Source of the DNA: Perognathus longimembris pacificus
Taxonomy: Eukaryota > Chordata > Mammalia > Rodentia > Heteromyidae
Assembly: GCF_023159225.1 (NCBI RefSeq)
Contig: NC_063161.1
Coordinates: 1,824,495 to 1,888,494, forward strand
Length of the DNA stretch: 64,000 nt
Direction: 5' to 3'
Under the pieces are notes generated by a model. That model worked only from the letters and a program-made list of their open reading frames with translations. It had not been told where the DNA came from and did no database searches. Made by a program: the position numbers and the translations under genes. Numbering within the stretch: position 1 is the stretch's first letter; every line of letters begins with the position of its first letter. Positions 21,201 to 31,899 of the stretch are shown piece after piece.

Positions 21201-21548
21201 GCGGTTCTCTGCGAATGATGGCTCATAAACCTCAGACAGCCAGCACTGGGCCTGCCCCCAACCAGAGCGAGCCAGAGCCGCAGGCCCCCTGCCGGGGGTG
21301 CAGCGGCAGGGACCCCGGGCCTGGCTACAGCCTGGCTGCCCCGCCTGCTCTGCTGCCCCTCGCCTTGCTCCCGAGGGCCCACCCAGGAAGAACTGGGCAC
21401 TGCGTGTGCAAGCCATCCCTCCGTGTGTCGCCGCCCACACCAGCTCACACACAGCCGCCCTGGCCCTGGGTGAGCATGGGGACAGCCACCCCGGGGGCCC
21501 CGCCCTCGGCTGTCGGGGGGCTGTTCTGTATCTAGAAGGACAAGGAAG
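21201..21548. other. GC-rich DNA, nothing recognised
   Basis: No exon, repeat family or RNA gene is identified. Confidence 0.4.
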
Positions 21549-21598
21549 GGATGGAGGGAGGGAGGGAGGGAGGGAGGGAAGGAGGGAGGGAGGGAAGA
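21549..21598. repeat. (GGGA)n microsatellite
   Basis: About twelve GGGA/GGAG tetranucleotides with one interruption (ggaa). Confidence 0.95.
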
Positions 21599-21807
21599 TC
21601 ACCCCCACTGGGGGGCGTCCTGCATGTTTCTTACCATAGCTAGGAGGAAGGGGCAGGAAGGGAGGCAGAGCTGGGCTGCAGGTGGAGTGCTCTGTGGGTG
21701 TTGTAGCTTACTGTATCTCAGTAGGCCTCACCCACCCTCCCTCAGGGTCCAGGGAGGTCAGTCAGCCTTGTGTTCCCTTGGGCCTGGGCACAAGGAGTTC
21801 GTGAGAT

Positions 21808-21808
<1 letters not shown>

Positions 21809-21850
<42 letters not shown>
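21809..21850. repeat. (GT)n microsatellite
   Basis: About 21 uninterrupted GT dinucleotides in otherwise single-copy DNA. Confidence 0.97.
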
Positions 21851-21851
<1 letters not shown>

Positions 21852-22229
21852 GACCCAGGGCCTGGAGACGGAGCAGCTGGAGGTAGCTTGAGTGGGTCAC
21901 TCGGAGGGTGGACACAGCACCTGATCCGTCCAGGAGGAGGCCGTGTGGACCAGTGCTGTGAAGCGTCTTTCCTGGATACCTGGAGAGACAGCCCGGACCT
22001 CTGTCCCTGAAGCCACTTCTAACGGCCTCATCTCAGAGGTGCAGAGGAGGTAGCCCACAGGCTAAACACCCTGAGCCCCGTTGGAAATGACGTGCGTGCG
22101 CTATGCAGTGGGGACTTCTGACGCCGTGCTGCAGACCCGTGGCCTCGGGGCATCTGTGGGGGTCTGCGCGGTGTGCGCGGTGTGAGGAGCCTCGAGTCTT
22201 CTGATCTCGCCACAGACAGTTGGCCAGTT
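21851..22229. other. Single-copy DNA, nothing recognised
   Basis: A short duplication 'gcgcggtgtgcgcggtgtg' lies near 22167. No exon or repeat family is identified. Confidence 0.4.
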
Positions 22230-22430
22230 GGGCCTTGGGTCTGCCATTCATAAATTCCAACCTCAGGTCAATGTTCTATTTGCATCAGCTCTGAGCGTGT
22301 ACGTCCAGACTTTAAACACATCGTATCATTATCACCTACATGATACAGTGTAACAAGTACTTCTGAGACATTTGCACTGTATCAAGTAGTACGTCTGAGG
22401 TGTTTACATCGCATCGGGTGCTCCAGGTCA
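22230..22430. promoter_or_regulatory. AT-richer island, candidate conserved element
   Basis: Non-repetitive sequence with 'cattcataaattccaacctc' at 22244-22263 and 'caatgttctatttgcatcag' (octamer-like TTTGCAT) near 22269. Two imperfectly repeated segments follow: 'gatacagtgtaacaagtact' at 22342 and 'actgtatcaagtagtacgt' at 22375. The internal near-repeat of about 35 bp is unusual for an enhancer and could instead mark an unknown decayed element. Confidence 0.33.
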
Positions 22431-23589
22431 TGGAGAGAAGCGGGGCGGAGGGAAATGTGCTCTGTTGCAGAGGAAGGCTGCCCAGCCTCAGGATTTGGGA
22501 CCCTGGAGGTCTTGGAGCCAGGTGCTCTTGGAAACCCGTGGGCCGCTCTATCTGCCGGACTCTGGTGGGGAGGTCTTGGGCATAGACTGTGAGAGGGAGG
22601 AGCTAGACCTTGGGCAGTGTAAGAAGGTGATCGCCGGCTCCGCACCTGGAGGAGCTGAGGTGATCTCCAGAAGTGGCGATTAATGTCTGGGGAAGGCAAA
22701 CATGTTAGGCCTCGAGGAAAAAAGAGAAAGACTCGGGCGGTGGGAGGGCGAGAGAGTGCCCAGCGCGTCCCTGCACCCGATGCTCGAGGCTCGGCAAGCC
22801 CACGCCAGAGGCGTGTTTGTTCTAGAAGGTGTTGGAGGAGCCTGGCAAGTGCTCGGAGCTCCATCGAGTCTGTAATCAGCTGCCGGGGATGAAATGAGCT
22901 GGAGTAGACTCAGCTGAAGAGGAGGGCTGGCTGCTCCCCGCTCCTCCAGGCCTCAAGGGTTCTCAGAGGAAGCGAGGGCGGCGGAAGCCTCTCTGAGCCT
23001 GCAGCTCTTCCCGGGGCACCTGCTCCGGGCCAGGCGGGCTCCGGCACGGGAGGGCTTTGTACAGGTGTCCTGGAGCAAATCCCCTCCCCAGCGTGAAAGC
23101 AGTGCACGTGCGCTGTAGAAAACAGAGGAACGTTCAAAGACAAGATACCTAATTGGGTCATTCAAGAAAAAAAAAAAACCAGTGCTTTTGGTTTTGGTGG
23201 GGGGGGAGGATATTCCTTCTAGACTTTTCCTTTTCAAATAAGGAAGATCTGGCCGTGCTTTGTCCAGGCTGCCTCCTTGGAGGGCTGTGCGGGGGTCCGT
23301 CCGCTCGCTGCGGCAGCAGCCCCGGGAGGTGGGGGGCGGGGAGCCGGGGGGCGGGGAGCCGGGGGGGGGGGGACTCGGGAGGCTGGCGGAGGGCAGCTGA
23401 GGCGAAGCACCGAGCGGGCCTGGGGGCAAAGCCAAGAGGGCTCAAGGGAGGCCTTGCTCTCACCGGGCCTGGATCCCTGTGTGTGTGTATCAGGCGAGGG
23501 CACGCCTGTCGGTGGCTCTGTGCGTGTGCACGTGCGTGCGTATCTGTGATGAGTCATTGGCTCGCCCATGCCGCGTGTGGTTAATTTTG
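22431..23589. other. GC-rich DNA, no gene recognised
   Basis: A-run near 23167, G-runs at 23200 and 23362, and three copies of a 'cggggagccgggggg' motif at 23337-23372. A TG-rich tract is at 23478-23550. No exon is recognised. Confidence 0.45.
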
Positions 23590-23775
23590 AACTCATTATT
23601 GTGTGAATTAAAGTCTTCTGCTTTACAGCGAATCCCACCATCAGATTGATACGGCCCTTCATTTGGCTGACAAGCCTTTCATTTCGTCCTTCGAGTCTAT
23701 GGATATCTGCAAATGTACAGTGTGGGCACCTGCAGTGGACTCAGGCCCGGAGAGGGTTCTCGGGACAAAGGCGAG
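23590..23775 (+). promoter_or_regulatory. AT-richer island with an exon-like start
   Basis: Homeobox-type words ('tggttaattttgaac', 'gtgaattaaagtc') precede a pyrimidine tract ending 'cttctgctttacag' at 23628. From there one frame stays open for about 150 codons, beginning ESHHQIDTALHLADKPFISS, with a possible donor near 23775. I do not recognise the peptide. The open frame continues into clearly non-conserved-looking GC-rich sequence, so a coding exon is doubtful and a conserved non-coding element is at least as likely. Confidence 0.3.
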
Positions 23776-24439
23776 GTGTGAACCTGTGGGGGGCTGGGAT
23801 CACGCCCCGCACGCACGGAGCTCTTACGTGAAGCTCATTTCTCTATTTTCTGCGGTGCCTGGGGTCTCCAGCCCCCTGAGCAAGCTCATGCCGCACCGAG
23901 CGAAGTCCTCCGTCTCCCCGCCTCCCTTCGTGTCAGTCAGCGTGAGCCTGCGTCTGCTGCCGCCACAAAAATGCCCACACGCCATGGCCGCACCCAGTTT
24001 GCTTCTGCCGTACGCAGCACGCCGTGCCTCGTGCTCTTCCTGGACTCGGGCACTCAGACGACCACTGTCCCCCTGCTCCTTCACTCCCTGCGTGGGAGGA
24101 AGAGGAGGCGACAGAACCTAGGCTTCTGTCCTGGAGATGGGCAGCCGCCTGCTCCCATTCCACCGGCTATAATTCCCTCGTATATAGAACGATTTCTTTT
24201 TGGAGGAGTGGTGGTAGTGGTATTTGTTTTTACCTACAAAGAACTGATTTTTTTTTCTCCTTGGGCAAAAATAAATGAGCCTTGTAGACAGTTTGTGAGC
24301 GAAATCGTTGCAGTCCTAGGTCGGAAGGGGCCCCCGAGGGTGTCTGGGGCCCGGGGTGTGGTGGAGCTGCGTGCGGTGCAGCCAGAGCTGAACACAACGC
24401 CAGCAGCTCTGTTGCTCACAACTCCGTGTTCTCTGTTTG
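23776..24439. other. Single-copy DNA, no gene recognised
   Basis: The part 24165-24300 is AT-richer (including 'ttttttttctcc' and 'aaaaataaatgagcc') and could be decayed retroelement or regulatory sequence. No decision is possible from sequence alone. Confidence 0.35.
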
Positions 24440-25560
24440 CTTAATAGGTGGGGTGGCTTTTATGTCTCTTACATAGAGAGAACCCCTACTAATATACATG
24501 ACTGGTCAAACGGTGTGGCATAAACTGACCATCAGTTGTTATTAAATCTTCCTTTCTCACCTTTGACTTGGATCTTCTTTTGCCCACAAGCAAACCACAG
24601 CTTTGTCAGAGCCCCATGTCCATAGGAGTGCATAATATCCAATGGACTGGGGACGAGAAGTCTCCTTAGTTATTCCCCATCATGCCCGACACCATCTCCC
24701 ATACATTTTCTTTATTATAGGTATAATTTGTTACTCCATTACAACATCCCTCACTTTATCCATCTGTCCATCCATCCATCCATCCATCCATCCATCCATC
24801 CATTTCTTCCATCCATCCATCCATCCCTAATCTATCTGTATCCATTACTTCTCCCAGTCACCTCCATTGATCCATTCTGCAGTGGTTCTCCCAATAGCCA
24901 TCTATCCAGCCCACAGCAGGAACACTGATGGTGTAAAAGCCATCAATAATTCTCCAGCTAACTCCAGGTCATTTGTAAATTGTCCTATGGATCTGGTAGT
25001 AACATTTAGTCCAAGTGACCCCATCCTCTGTTCAGAGTTTATCTTTGTTCTTTGTGACACTCACCGACTGCTCTTCTACTCCCATTTATTTATTTATTGT
25101 CTTTTCATGCCTCCTCTTTTAAATGACATTTGGAGATTGGGAGTCACACATGTCTGCCTCTGAATCTCCCGTTCTTTGTCACCAAGGTAAATCTCCACAG
25201 CAGAGGAATCACACACCTCCAGCTTGACACGAACCAAGTAGAACCCTGACTTCATGTTCACCACAATCATCCCTCCCCTCATTCCAGCAAGCCTCCCACT
25301 CCTGATCACCCAAGCCCCAAGTCTCCGTCTCCAGGAAGGGCCACATGGTGTTTCCATCAGCCGGTTTCCCAGAGCAAGTCTGAAAGCCCTTCCCTCCTTC
25401 CTCCCCACTCCCAAGACTTAGTCCAAGTCTCCAGCTCTTTATTCCCCATGGCTCTGAGCCTCCCATTCCACTTCTGCCTTAAAATCCCATATAAAACAGC
25501 CGGGATAGTGTCTTAGGCTCCCTCATTATGACTGTACACTTAGAACAAAATCCAGATAGA
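24440..25560. other. Unclassified AT-balanced segment with (CATC)n
   Basis: Base composition switches to about half AT over 1.1 kb, unlike the surroundings. The segment has no long open frame and holds pyrimidine-rich text such as 'ttatttatttattgtctttt' near 25086. It includes a (CATC)n tract at 24768-24828. The texture suggests an old retroelement (antisense LTR or L1 remnant), but I could not match it to a family. Confidence 0.4.
24768..24828. repeat. (CATC)n microsatellite
   Basis: About fourteen CATC units interrupted once by 'atttcttc'. Confidence 0.95.
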
Positions 25561-25744
25561 CTGCAGCACCAGGTGTCAGGAGAGTCATTGTTGGTTTACT
25601 CCTCCGTGACACCAGTCAGCTCTGATCCTCTCCCAGGCGGGATGGGGCAGGGCAGGCCGGGGGGGGGGGCAGGGTGAGCCTGGGGTACCGGGCTCACCCT
25701 GCCCCCCATCCAGCCCCACCCTGCCCCTCTCGCCTCCACAGTCA
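25561..25744. other. GC-rich spacer, nothing recognised
   Basis: Contains a G-run at about 25661-25669. No exon or repeat family is seen. Confidence 0.4.
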
Positions 25745-26410
25745 GCAGTTGAAAGCCGTGCTGGTGTCTGGTGGATGGTTTAATCTTTGCAAATGGCTTC
25801 TCATGATATGCAGGCATCTAGTTTAATTAGCACACCTCATTTTTTTTTTAGATTTGCAGAGATGTGGAGCTGGCGATATAAAGATTCCCACATGTCCCTT
25901 CCTCCCCCCCGCAAGCTTCCCTCTGTTATTATCATCTTGCCCATGATTACAGTTACACGTGCATACCCTGTGAATAATGCACGCCCGTCGTCTACCCCAT
26001 AGCGCCATTGTTATTAATGCAAAGCCATAGCTGCACTCCTCCTGTTGCAAAGTTGTCCGGTTTTACTTACATAAACAAGGACCCGGATGCACCATTGCCT
26101 ATATGCAGAATCGTTTCAGCACATTAAAGATTCCTGGCGCTGCCACTAGCTGCCACTTTGCAAGTGTCTGAAACTTCTGGCAACCGAGGAGCGTTTACTA
26201 TCTATTGTTTTGCTTTTCTCAGAATGCGATGAAGCTGGATGGAATCGCAAGCGATAGCCCTCACAAAGTGACTGGCGTTACCCTTCAGTGCACACTGGCT
26301 TCCTCCACGACTCTCCAGACTCAACGGCTCATTAGTTCCTCTGTTTGTAAAGATCCACAAAATCACAAGCTGGAATTTCATTGGAGATCGCGTTGAAGGT
26401 GCATGTCAGG
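25745..26410. promoter_or_regulatory. Prominent motif-dense island, strongest enhancer candidate
   Basis: About 650 bp of complex AT-richer sequence with no transposon similarity. It holds a homeodomain TTAATTAG at 25823-25830 and a SOX-type CATTGTT (26006-26012) followed after four bases by a POU-type ATGCAAA (26017-26023). This spaced SOX-POU pairing resembles the FGF4 enhancer, where the gap is three bases. Other features are 'cccatgattacagttac' near 25939 and 'cttttctcag|aatgcg' at about 26220, which looks like a splice acceptor. A 57-codon frame follows that acceptor and stops before any good donor. Enhancer function is inferred; conservation was not tested. Confidence 0.5.
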
Positions 26411-26434
26411 TTGAGAAGAATTTATATTGAGGAA

Positions 26435-26830
26435 TATAGGGTCTTTCATACAAGAAAGAAGATGGAATAGCATCTAGTTTCTTTTGGTCTTTTTGATTTC
26501 TTTCATCAGAATTTTGTTGTCTTCACATAGTTCTGTGCAAATTTTGTTAAACTTCAACCTAAATAACTCTCTCTCTCTCTTTTATGCCAGCATGAATGGT
26601 ATATTTTTGCCTTAACATTCCAATTTTTTATTGTTCACAGATAGCATATATAGGAAGGCAGTTGGTCTTTGTATATTGGTCCTGTATCTTGCTTGCACTT
26701 TCCTTTGTTATTTACTAGTTCAACAGGTGTGTGCATGAATGTGGGCATGTGTGCCCACATGTCTGTGCATGTGCAAGTATGTGCATGTGCACACAGGTCT
26801 ATGTGTGCATGTATACAAGTGCTTGTTCTT
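26435..26830 (-). mobile_element. L1 ORF2 fragment, 3' piece
   Basis: The plus strand reads as antisense L1: 'tttgatttctttcatcag', 'ttattgttcacagatagcat' and 'tttgtatattggtcctgtat' have the usual order of the reverse-transcriptase-end region of mammalian L1 ORF2 read backwards. The frame is broken throughout. It continues after the SINE at 26831-27074 and is one element with 27086-28215. Confidence 0.8.
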
Positions 26831-27074
26831 TTTTTTTTTTTTTGTCAGTTGTGGGGCTTGAATTCCGGGTCTGGTGCTGTCCCTGAAATCTTCAGCTCAA
26901 GGCTAGTGCTCTACCACTTGAGCCGCAGTGCCACATGGTTTTCTGTTGGTTAATTGGAGATAGAAGTATCATGGACTTTCCTGCCTGTGCTGGGTTTGAA
27001 CTGTGATCCTCAGAGCTCAGCCTCCGGAGTAGCTAGGTTTACAGACGTGAGCCCCCGGCCGGTGCCTGGCTGTG
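26831..27074 (-). mobile_element. B1-like/Geo dimeric SINE inserted in L1
   Basis: Read on the minus strand, a 7SL/B1-like left part ('cctagctactccggaggctg' and 'gaggatcacagttcaaaccc') is followed by 'ctccaattaaccaacagaaaa'-type linker sequence. The Geo right part ('ggctcaagtggtagagcac', 'gccccacaactgac') and an A-tail come next. Near-identical 11-bp flanks (tgcttgttctt at 26820-26830, tgtttgttctt at 27075-27085) are the target-site duplication. The insertion splits the L1, so it is younger. It shares its right part with the IDL-Geo copies, showing that two different heads use the same 3' module. Confidence 0.9.
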
Positions 27075-27085
27075 TGTTTGTTCTT

Positions 27086-28215
27086 ATACAGGATTTCCTG
27101 CAACAAGAACCATGACATGGGTAAACAAGGACTTTTTTTTCCATCCAGTAAAGTTTAATTTTTCTTGCCTTATTGCTTTAGCTAGGGCTTCTCATGGTAT
27201 GTTAAAGAGGAGCGACAAAGAACGAGACTCGACAACTAGTGGTAGGTGAAGTCGTCCATTGAATTTCATTATTATCTTTTGTCATGGAGCACTTACATCC
27301 TAGGTGTTGGCAACTTGCATGTCTTCGCTTCTTGGTTAGTTTGTTAGGGGCTATGCTACTTTCAATGGTCCCTTTCTGAAGAACTTAATTTTAGTCTAGT
27401 TGGTTTTTAGACACATATTTCTTATTTTAAATCAATTGATTTCTGTTACAACATCGGTTAGTCTTACCTTCTGCTCACGTTGAGTTCAGTTTGATTTTTT
27501 TTATAGTTTCCTAAGGTGAAATTTCATGAAATTTAGATTTTCCTTTCTAATGTAAGTATCCAGCACTGTAAATCTTTCTCTAAACAGTGCTTTCATTCCA
27601 TCCCACAGATTTTGATACATTATGTTTTCATTTTCTTCAAAACATTGTAAAGTTTCTCTTGAGATTTTTTGACTCGTGGGTTATTTTAACAGCATGTTGC
27701 TTAATCTCAGGGTGTTTGGGGACTTTCCAACTAGCTTGGTGTTATTGAGTTCTCATTTAATTCCATTGTGGTCCGAGAGCATACTTCCTATGATTTATAT
27801 TGCCTCAAATTTGTTAAGGTGTGTTTTATGGCCCAGAATGTCTATCTTGGTTAATGTCCCATGTGAGCTTGAAAGGAACGTGTATGTGGCTGTTGTTGGG
27901 TGAAGCAGTCTATAAACGTCAATTAGGTCCCCGTGATTGATGGTGCTGCTCACTTGCACGCTGTCCTTCTGCTTTCCAGCCTGCTGGGGCTGTTGGTTGC
28001 TAGTGGAGAGCACTAGGCTCTCCTGGAAGGTGCGTCCTCCTCCCCCGTGGCTCTATGGGTTTGGTCTCGCCTGTTGGGTCTCTGTACTGGTAGAATGCCC
28101 CATGGAGAATTGACCCTCTGACCATTCTGCAGTGCTTCTCTTTTGAAGTGTGTTTTACCTCAATTACTTTCTTCTGGTCACTGTTAACGTGGTACATCTT
28201 CATTCATCTATTTTT
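27086..28215 (-). mobile_element. L1 ORF2 fragment, main piece
   Basis: The plus strand carries the classic antisense ORF2 text in the expected order. 'Gctagggcttctcatggtatg' lies near 27181, 'gggttattttaacagcatg' near 27677 and 'ccattgtggtccgagagcat' near 27763. 'Cgtcaattaggtccccgtga' lies at about 27918 and 'attgaccctctgaccattct' near 28111. Stop codons and indels are frequent, so it is a dead copy of moderate age. Both ends are truncated; the 5' limit near 28215 is approximate. Confidence 0.85.
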
Positions 28216-28772
28216 TTTTTATATTGTACTCATGTTTTTATACATAAAAAGGATTCATTGTGGGTAATGGGCCCATTATTGGGCCATTTTCGAAACCTTG
28301 ACTCAGGATCTGCTTTGGCACCGGTGTATTCCACTTGCGACGATCGTTGGTACAATCTCTACTCCGGTTGTAACTTTTCTATTATTACACTTGTCCTTTG
28401 TTTCTCCTCTCAGTCCACTCCTCCCCTTTCCTGCCCTCTTTGGTTTTAATGAGCAATTCTAGACAAGTCTACTTTCTATCCTTTACTAGCAAATAACTTG
28501 TGTTCCTTTTAAAAATAGCAGTCTCCAGTAAGCATTTCCAGCAAGTCCATGTCCGCCTTTAGAGAACTTGGCCTTGCTCCCCTGGCCCTGCGGTGACCAG
28601 AGCTGACCTCGTCCCTCGCTTCCTCTCTCCTCTCCGTCCTCACTGTCTTGCGCTCTAGGCACCCTGCTCACTGCAGCTGCTCTTACTTCAAGTAGATGCT
28701 TGACGAGACAGTGGACAATAAGAAAAAGAAGAGATCTAATTTTATATCTTCCTTCTTTCTCTGATATTCTAC
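28216..28772. other. AT-balanced sequence of unclear origin
   Basis: This could be more L1-derived sequence or an older element under it. A palindromic 'gggcccattattgggcc' lies near 28268. No exon is recognised. Confidence 0.35.
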
Positions 28773-28896
28773 GGTTCTTTTTTTTTTTTTTTTTTTGTCA
28801 GTCGTGGGGCTTGAACTCGGGGCCTGGGCGCTGTCCCTGAGCTCTTCAGCTCAAGGCTAGCGCTCTACCACGTGAGCCACAGCGCCGCTTCCTGTC
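28773..28896 (-). mobile_element. Geo-type SINE, truncated to the right part
   Basis: A T-run (the A-tail on the minus strand) is followed by 'gtcagtcgtggggcttgaac', 'gctcttcagctcaaggctag' and 'gccacagcgccgcttcctg', the Geo right part only. The left head is missing, consistent with 5' truncation on insertion. Confidence 0.85.
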
Positions 28897-28904
28897 CTGC
28901 AGGT

Positions 28905-29035
28905 CTTTAATTTGATTTTTCCTGACATCATTCTCCTCCTGTCTGAGAAATGTTCCTTGCCGTTTATGGAATGCTAGCCGGTTCCCTCGGCTGTTGTTTG
29001 TCTGAGGAGGTAATTCTCTTCTCCTTTGCTTGTTG
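28905..29035 (-). mobile_element. Probable old L1M fragment
   Basis: Plus-strand words 'gaatgctagccggttccctc' and 'ggctgttgtttgtctgagg' resemble an antisense L1M segment that contains 'ttccctcagcttttgtttgtctgggaaag'. The match is short and diverged, and it fades into GC-rich sequence after about 29035. Confidence 0.45.
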
Positions 29036-29929
29036 TGTTGCGGCTCTGGGCGGTGGCTCGGCCCCACGCTTGCTGGCCGTGCTCCGGGGCCGAGCCAGGT
29101 GGGCAGCGGTGTTTGCGCGGCTCTCTTTGCGATAGGCGTCAGCCCGGGACACGCTCCTCCACGGTGTGTCTCCTGCAGGGGCCGCGGTGGCCGCTCTCCC
29201 CACCGTGCTCGGCTTCTTCTGGGGAGAGAGCCTCACGGACCTGTGACCCAGGAGAGCGGCCGGGAACTTGCACGCTTCCTGATCTCAGCCCCCCAAGAAA
29301 TGAGGCTCGCAGTGAGGAGCCGCTCACTTTGGAAAGCTGTTTGGGGGAGGCTTTGGTTTCCCGCGACCTCCTGGGGCCGGAACTGCCTCTGATGAGCCTC
29401 GGCTGTCGTTGCCTCCGGTGTCCCTCGGTGGGCGGGGCTTTCGTCCACTTGAATGTTTTCCTGTACACTGGCTTATTCCAGGACTTTTGCCCGTGGTGGC
29501 GCCGTGTCAACCCCCTTCCCGCGGCAGCCGCTTCTCCATCTGCGCGCCCCGGGCAACCGGAGGGGATGGGACTGGAGAGGCCACGGTAGACTGACCCAGG
29601 AGGGGCCCCGCCCAGCCTCGGCGTGGCCCCTAGCTCTCTCCACCGGTTTCTTACACCGCACCGGCTCACACCTGGGCTGTGCCCACGAGCACCGTGCAGG
29701 TCCCTGGTCGGCGGAGGATGCAGCTGGGCAGCTGGGGTACGGAAATAGGAATGGCCAGAGGGCTTGGGGGCCCCGAGCCCCTGCTGGCCTGTGTCTGCAG
29801 GTGCCTCCCCCCCTGCACCCCACCCCCCGGCGGGCACTGCGGAGTTGTGTGGTGCTCCTGAGGCTCTACCCGAGGCAGGCAGGAGACAAAAGGCCGAGTT
29901 TCCGGGTAGGCGCTGGGAGGAGCAAGAAT
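29036..29929. other. GC-rich DNA, no gene recognised
   Basis: No exon or repeat is recognised. Open frames of 187-330 codons on the plus strand and 266 on the minus strand overlap one another here and are judged compositional. Confidence 0.45.
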
Positions 29930-30075
29930 GCCAAGCCAATAAAAACCCCTTTTACATTGGTGGCTGTAAAAGTTTATAGAGATTTCTCAGCACACGATGT
30001 GAATATTAACCAGGGCTTCTTTTCAGTAATTGCCAAGCCTACAACATCAGAGTGGCTTTCTGCAAGCAATACAAT
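29930..30075. promoter_or_regulatory. AT-richer island, candidate conserved element
   Basis: Compact, sharply bounded AT-rich block with 'aagccaataaaaacccc' near 29933, 'gtaaaagtttatagag' (CDX/HOX-type TTTATAG) near 29966 and 'gtgaatattaaccagg' near 29999. There is no known repeat match. Confidence 0.38.
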
Positions 30076-30472
30076 CCAGGGCCCGGCCCACAGCAGGAGG
30101 CCCAGGGAGGGAGGGCGGTGGCCAGGCCAGGCCTGGGAAGGGGATGCCCCCCTGCGCCTAGGTCAGGGTGGGGCGGGCTCCCAGGCCTGGCCCGCAGCAA
30201 CCTTCAGCGGCAGGAGACGAATCACGCAGGCCTGTTCCGGAATCTTCTCCTCTCAAGGTGAGAGGATGAGCTGCATGGTGGCGGATCCAGGAGGGCCTCG
30301 CGCCTCACTGTGGGTCGGGTTCCTCGGCTCTGCGGCGGTGGGGAGCTGGCGAGTCCCTTCTCAGCGCGGGGCTCTGGGCTCTCGGCTGCCTCGGAAGAAG
30401 GCTCGGGCAGCTTGGCTCGGCTTTGGGAGATGTTTCAGGCCCTGATCTCCACCCTGGGGGACTTCAAGCTCT

Positions 30473-30476
<4 letters not shown>
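30076..30476. other. GC-rich DNA, nothing recognised
   Basis: No exon, RNA gene or repeat family is identified. Confidence 0.4.
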
Positions 30477-30507
<31 letters not shown>

Positions 30508-30523
30508 GCACGCACGCACGCAC
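30477..30523. repeat. (CA)n with (ACGC)n end
   Basis: About thirteen CA units pass into five ACGC tetranucleotides. Confidence 0.95.
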
Positions 30524-31319
30524 CCCTGTCCGGTAGCACACTCGCTGGTTTGGGATACTCACTGCAGGTCGCCACTGACCACCACAGGCCATGGCTGTTT
30601 CAGCTGGATTCAGCAGAGGAAAGCTGTGGCTTCCTCTCTGAGTGGACAGTCAGGGCAGAGCCGCGAGGACTCATGCACCGATGGCCACGCTCAGGAAGCA
30701 AGGGAGGAACCTGGTTCGGGGTCATGGCCGGGTTTCTCTTCTGGGGCTGGCCTGGGAGACCGGAGGCTTCCTGTCATTGAGGCAGAGGTCAGGGAGCAGA
30801 GGGAGGCCCCGGCACCCTTTGGGTGGTGTTTGAGTGGCCAGGGGTTATTTGGGACTGGGCTGAAGAGTGTACTCGGGGTTCTTACCTGGGAGCCCTGGGG
30901 GTCAGGATAGTGTCCCAGCACCAGCCGGGGCTGGAAACGACAACAGACACGGGCGGGAGCCCTTGACGAAGCCGGAAGGGGCAGACTGGAAGGGAGGGGT
31001 CCTCAGCTGCACCTGTGATGTGGCACACTGTGAAAGCAGGGCACATGGAAGTGTCCACGGCCACCCCCTCCGCCCACGTCCCCTGCCAGGCTTGAAATGT
31101 CACTGGCTCGCCTCCTACACACTGCCTGGCTCATTGGCAGGTGATTGCACGGCAGTCATTTATGCTCTGATGTTCAAGGGCGGACACCGTGGGCTGGCAC
31201 AGAGCTCTGCACCTGCGCAGATCCCAGGGTCTTGGCCACGACCCAGAATCAGATTGGAGGGTTTAGGCCTGGGGCTCCAGTCTCAGCAGCCCACACTGAT
31301 GCTCAGGGTGTACAAGCGG
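30524..31319. other. Single-copy DNA, no gene recognised
   Basis: No exon, RNA gene or mobile element is identified. Confidence 0.4.
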
Positions 31320-31565
31320 GCACCTGTGTACGCGTGCTAGTGACAGTGTGCATGCATACAGTCCGGTGCATGTCTATACACGAGTGGAGGTGTCTGTGTT
31401 TGCGGGTACACGCCTGGGCCTGTGTGTGACTGTGCACACAGGCATGCATGTATGTTCAGATACATGCTTGCCGGCATATGTGTGCACGTGTATGAAAAAG
31501 CTGGCGCAAGTGCATGCAGGTGTGTGCCTGTGAGTCTCTAAGTGTGCCTGCGTGTCAGGGTGTCG
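31320..31565. repeat. TG/CATG-rich low-complexity tract
   Basis: Alternating purine-pyrimidine sequence with many 'gtgtgcatg' and 'gtacacg' words but no fixed unit. It is similar in texture to 5715-5945. Confidence 0.7.
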
Positions 31566-31899
31566 ATCCAGGGATATGTCATAGCTCATGGAAAAACCGC
31601 AGGGTACCTGTCCTCAGCGGATGACACCTTTCCCTCACCACCCTCATTCACAGTCTACCGCCCCACCTGCTACAGAGAGGCACCTCTCAGTGCAGGGCTG
31701 ACCAAGAGGTCTGGGGAGCGTGAGGCTGTCCTGGTGGGGGGGCTTTGGCAGATATGATTTACTGCCTTGTCATTATTGCTCCTCTCAGGAAGAACTTCTT
31801 CAACTCACTCTCTGAGGCTTGGCCTTGCATTTGAGGCAGGTGGATTCCAGTGGGGCAATGGTATTTTTTGTTCACTCTAGGAATTCATTTGTGCACTTG
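31566..31899. other. Single-copy DNA, nothing recognised
   Basis: No exon or repeat family is identified. The 3' part from 31745 is AT-richer. Confidence 0.4.
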
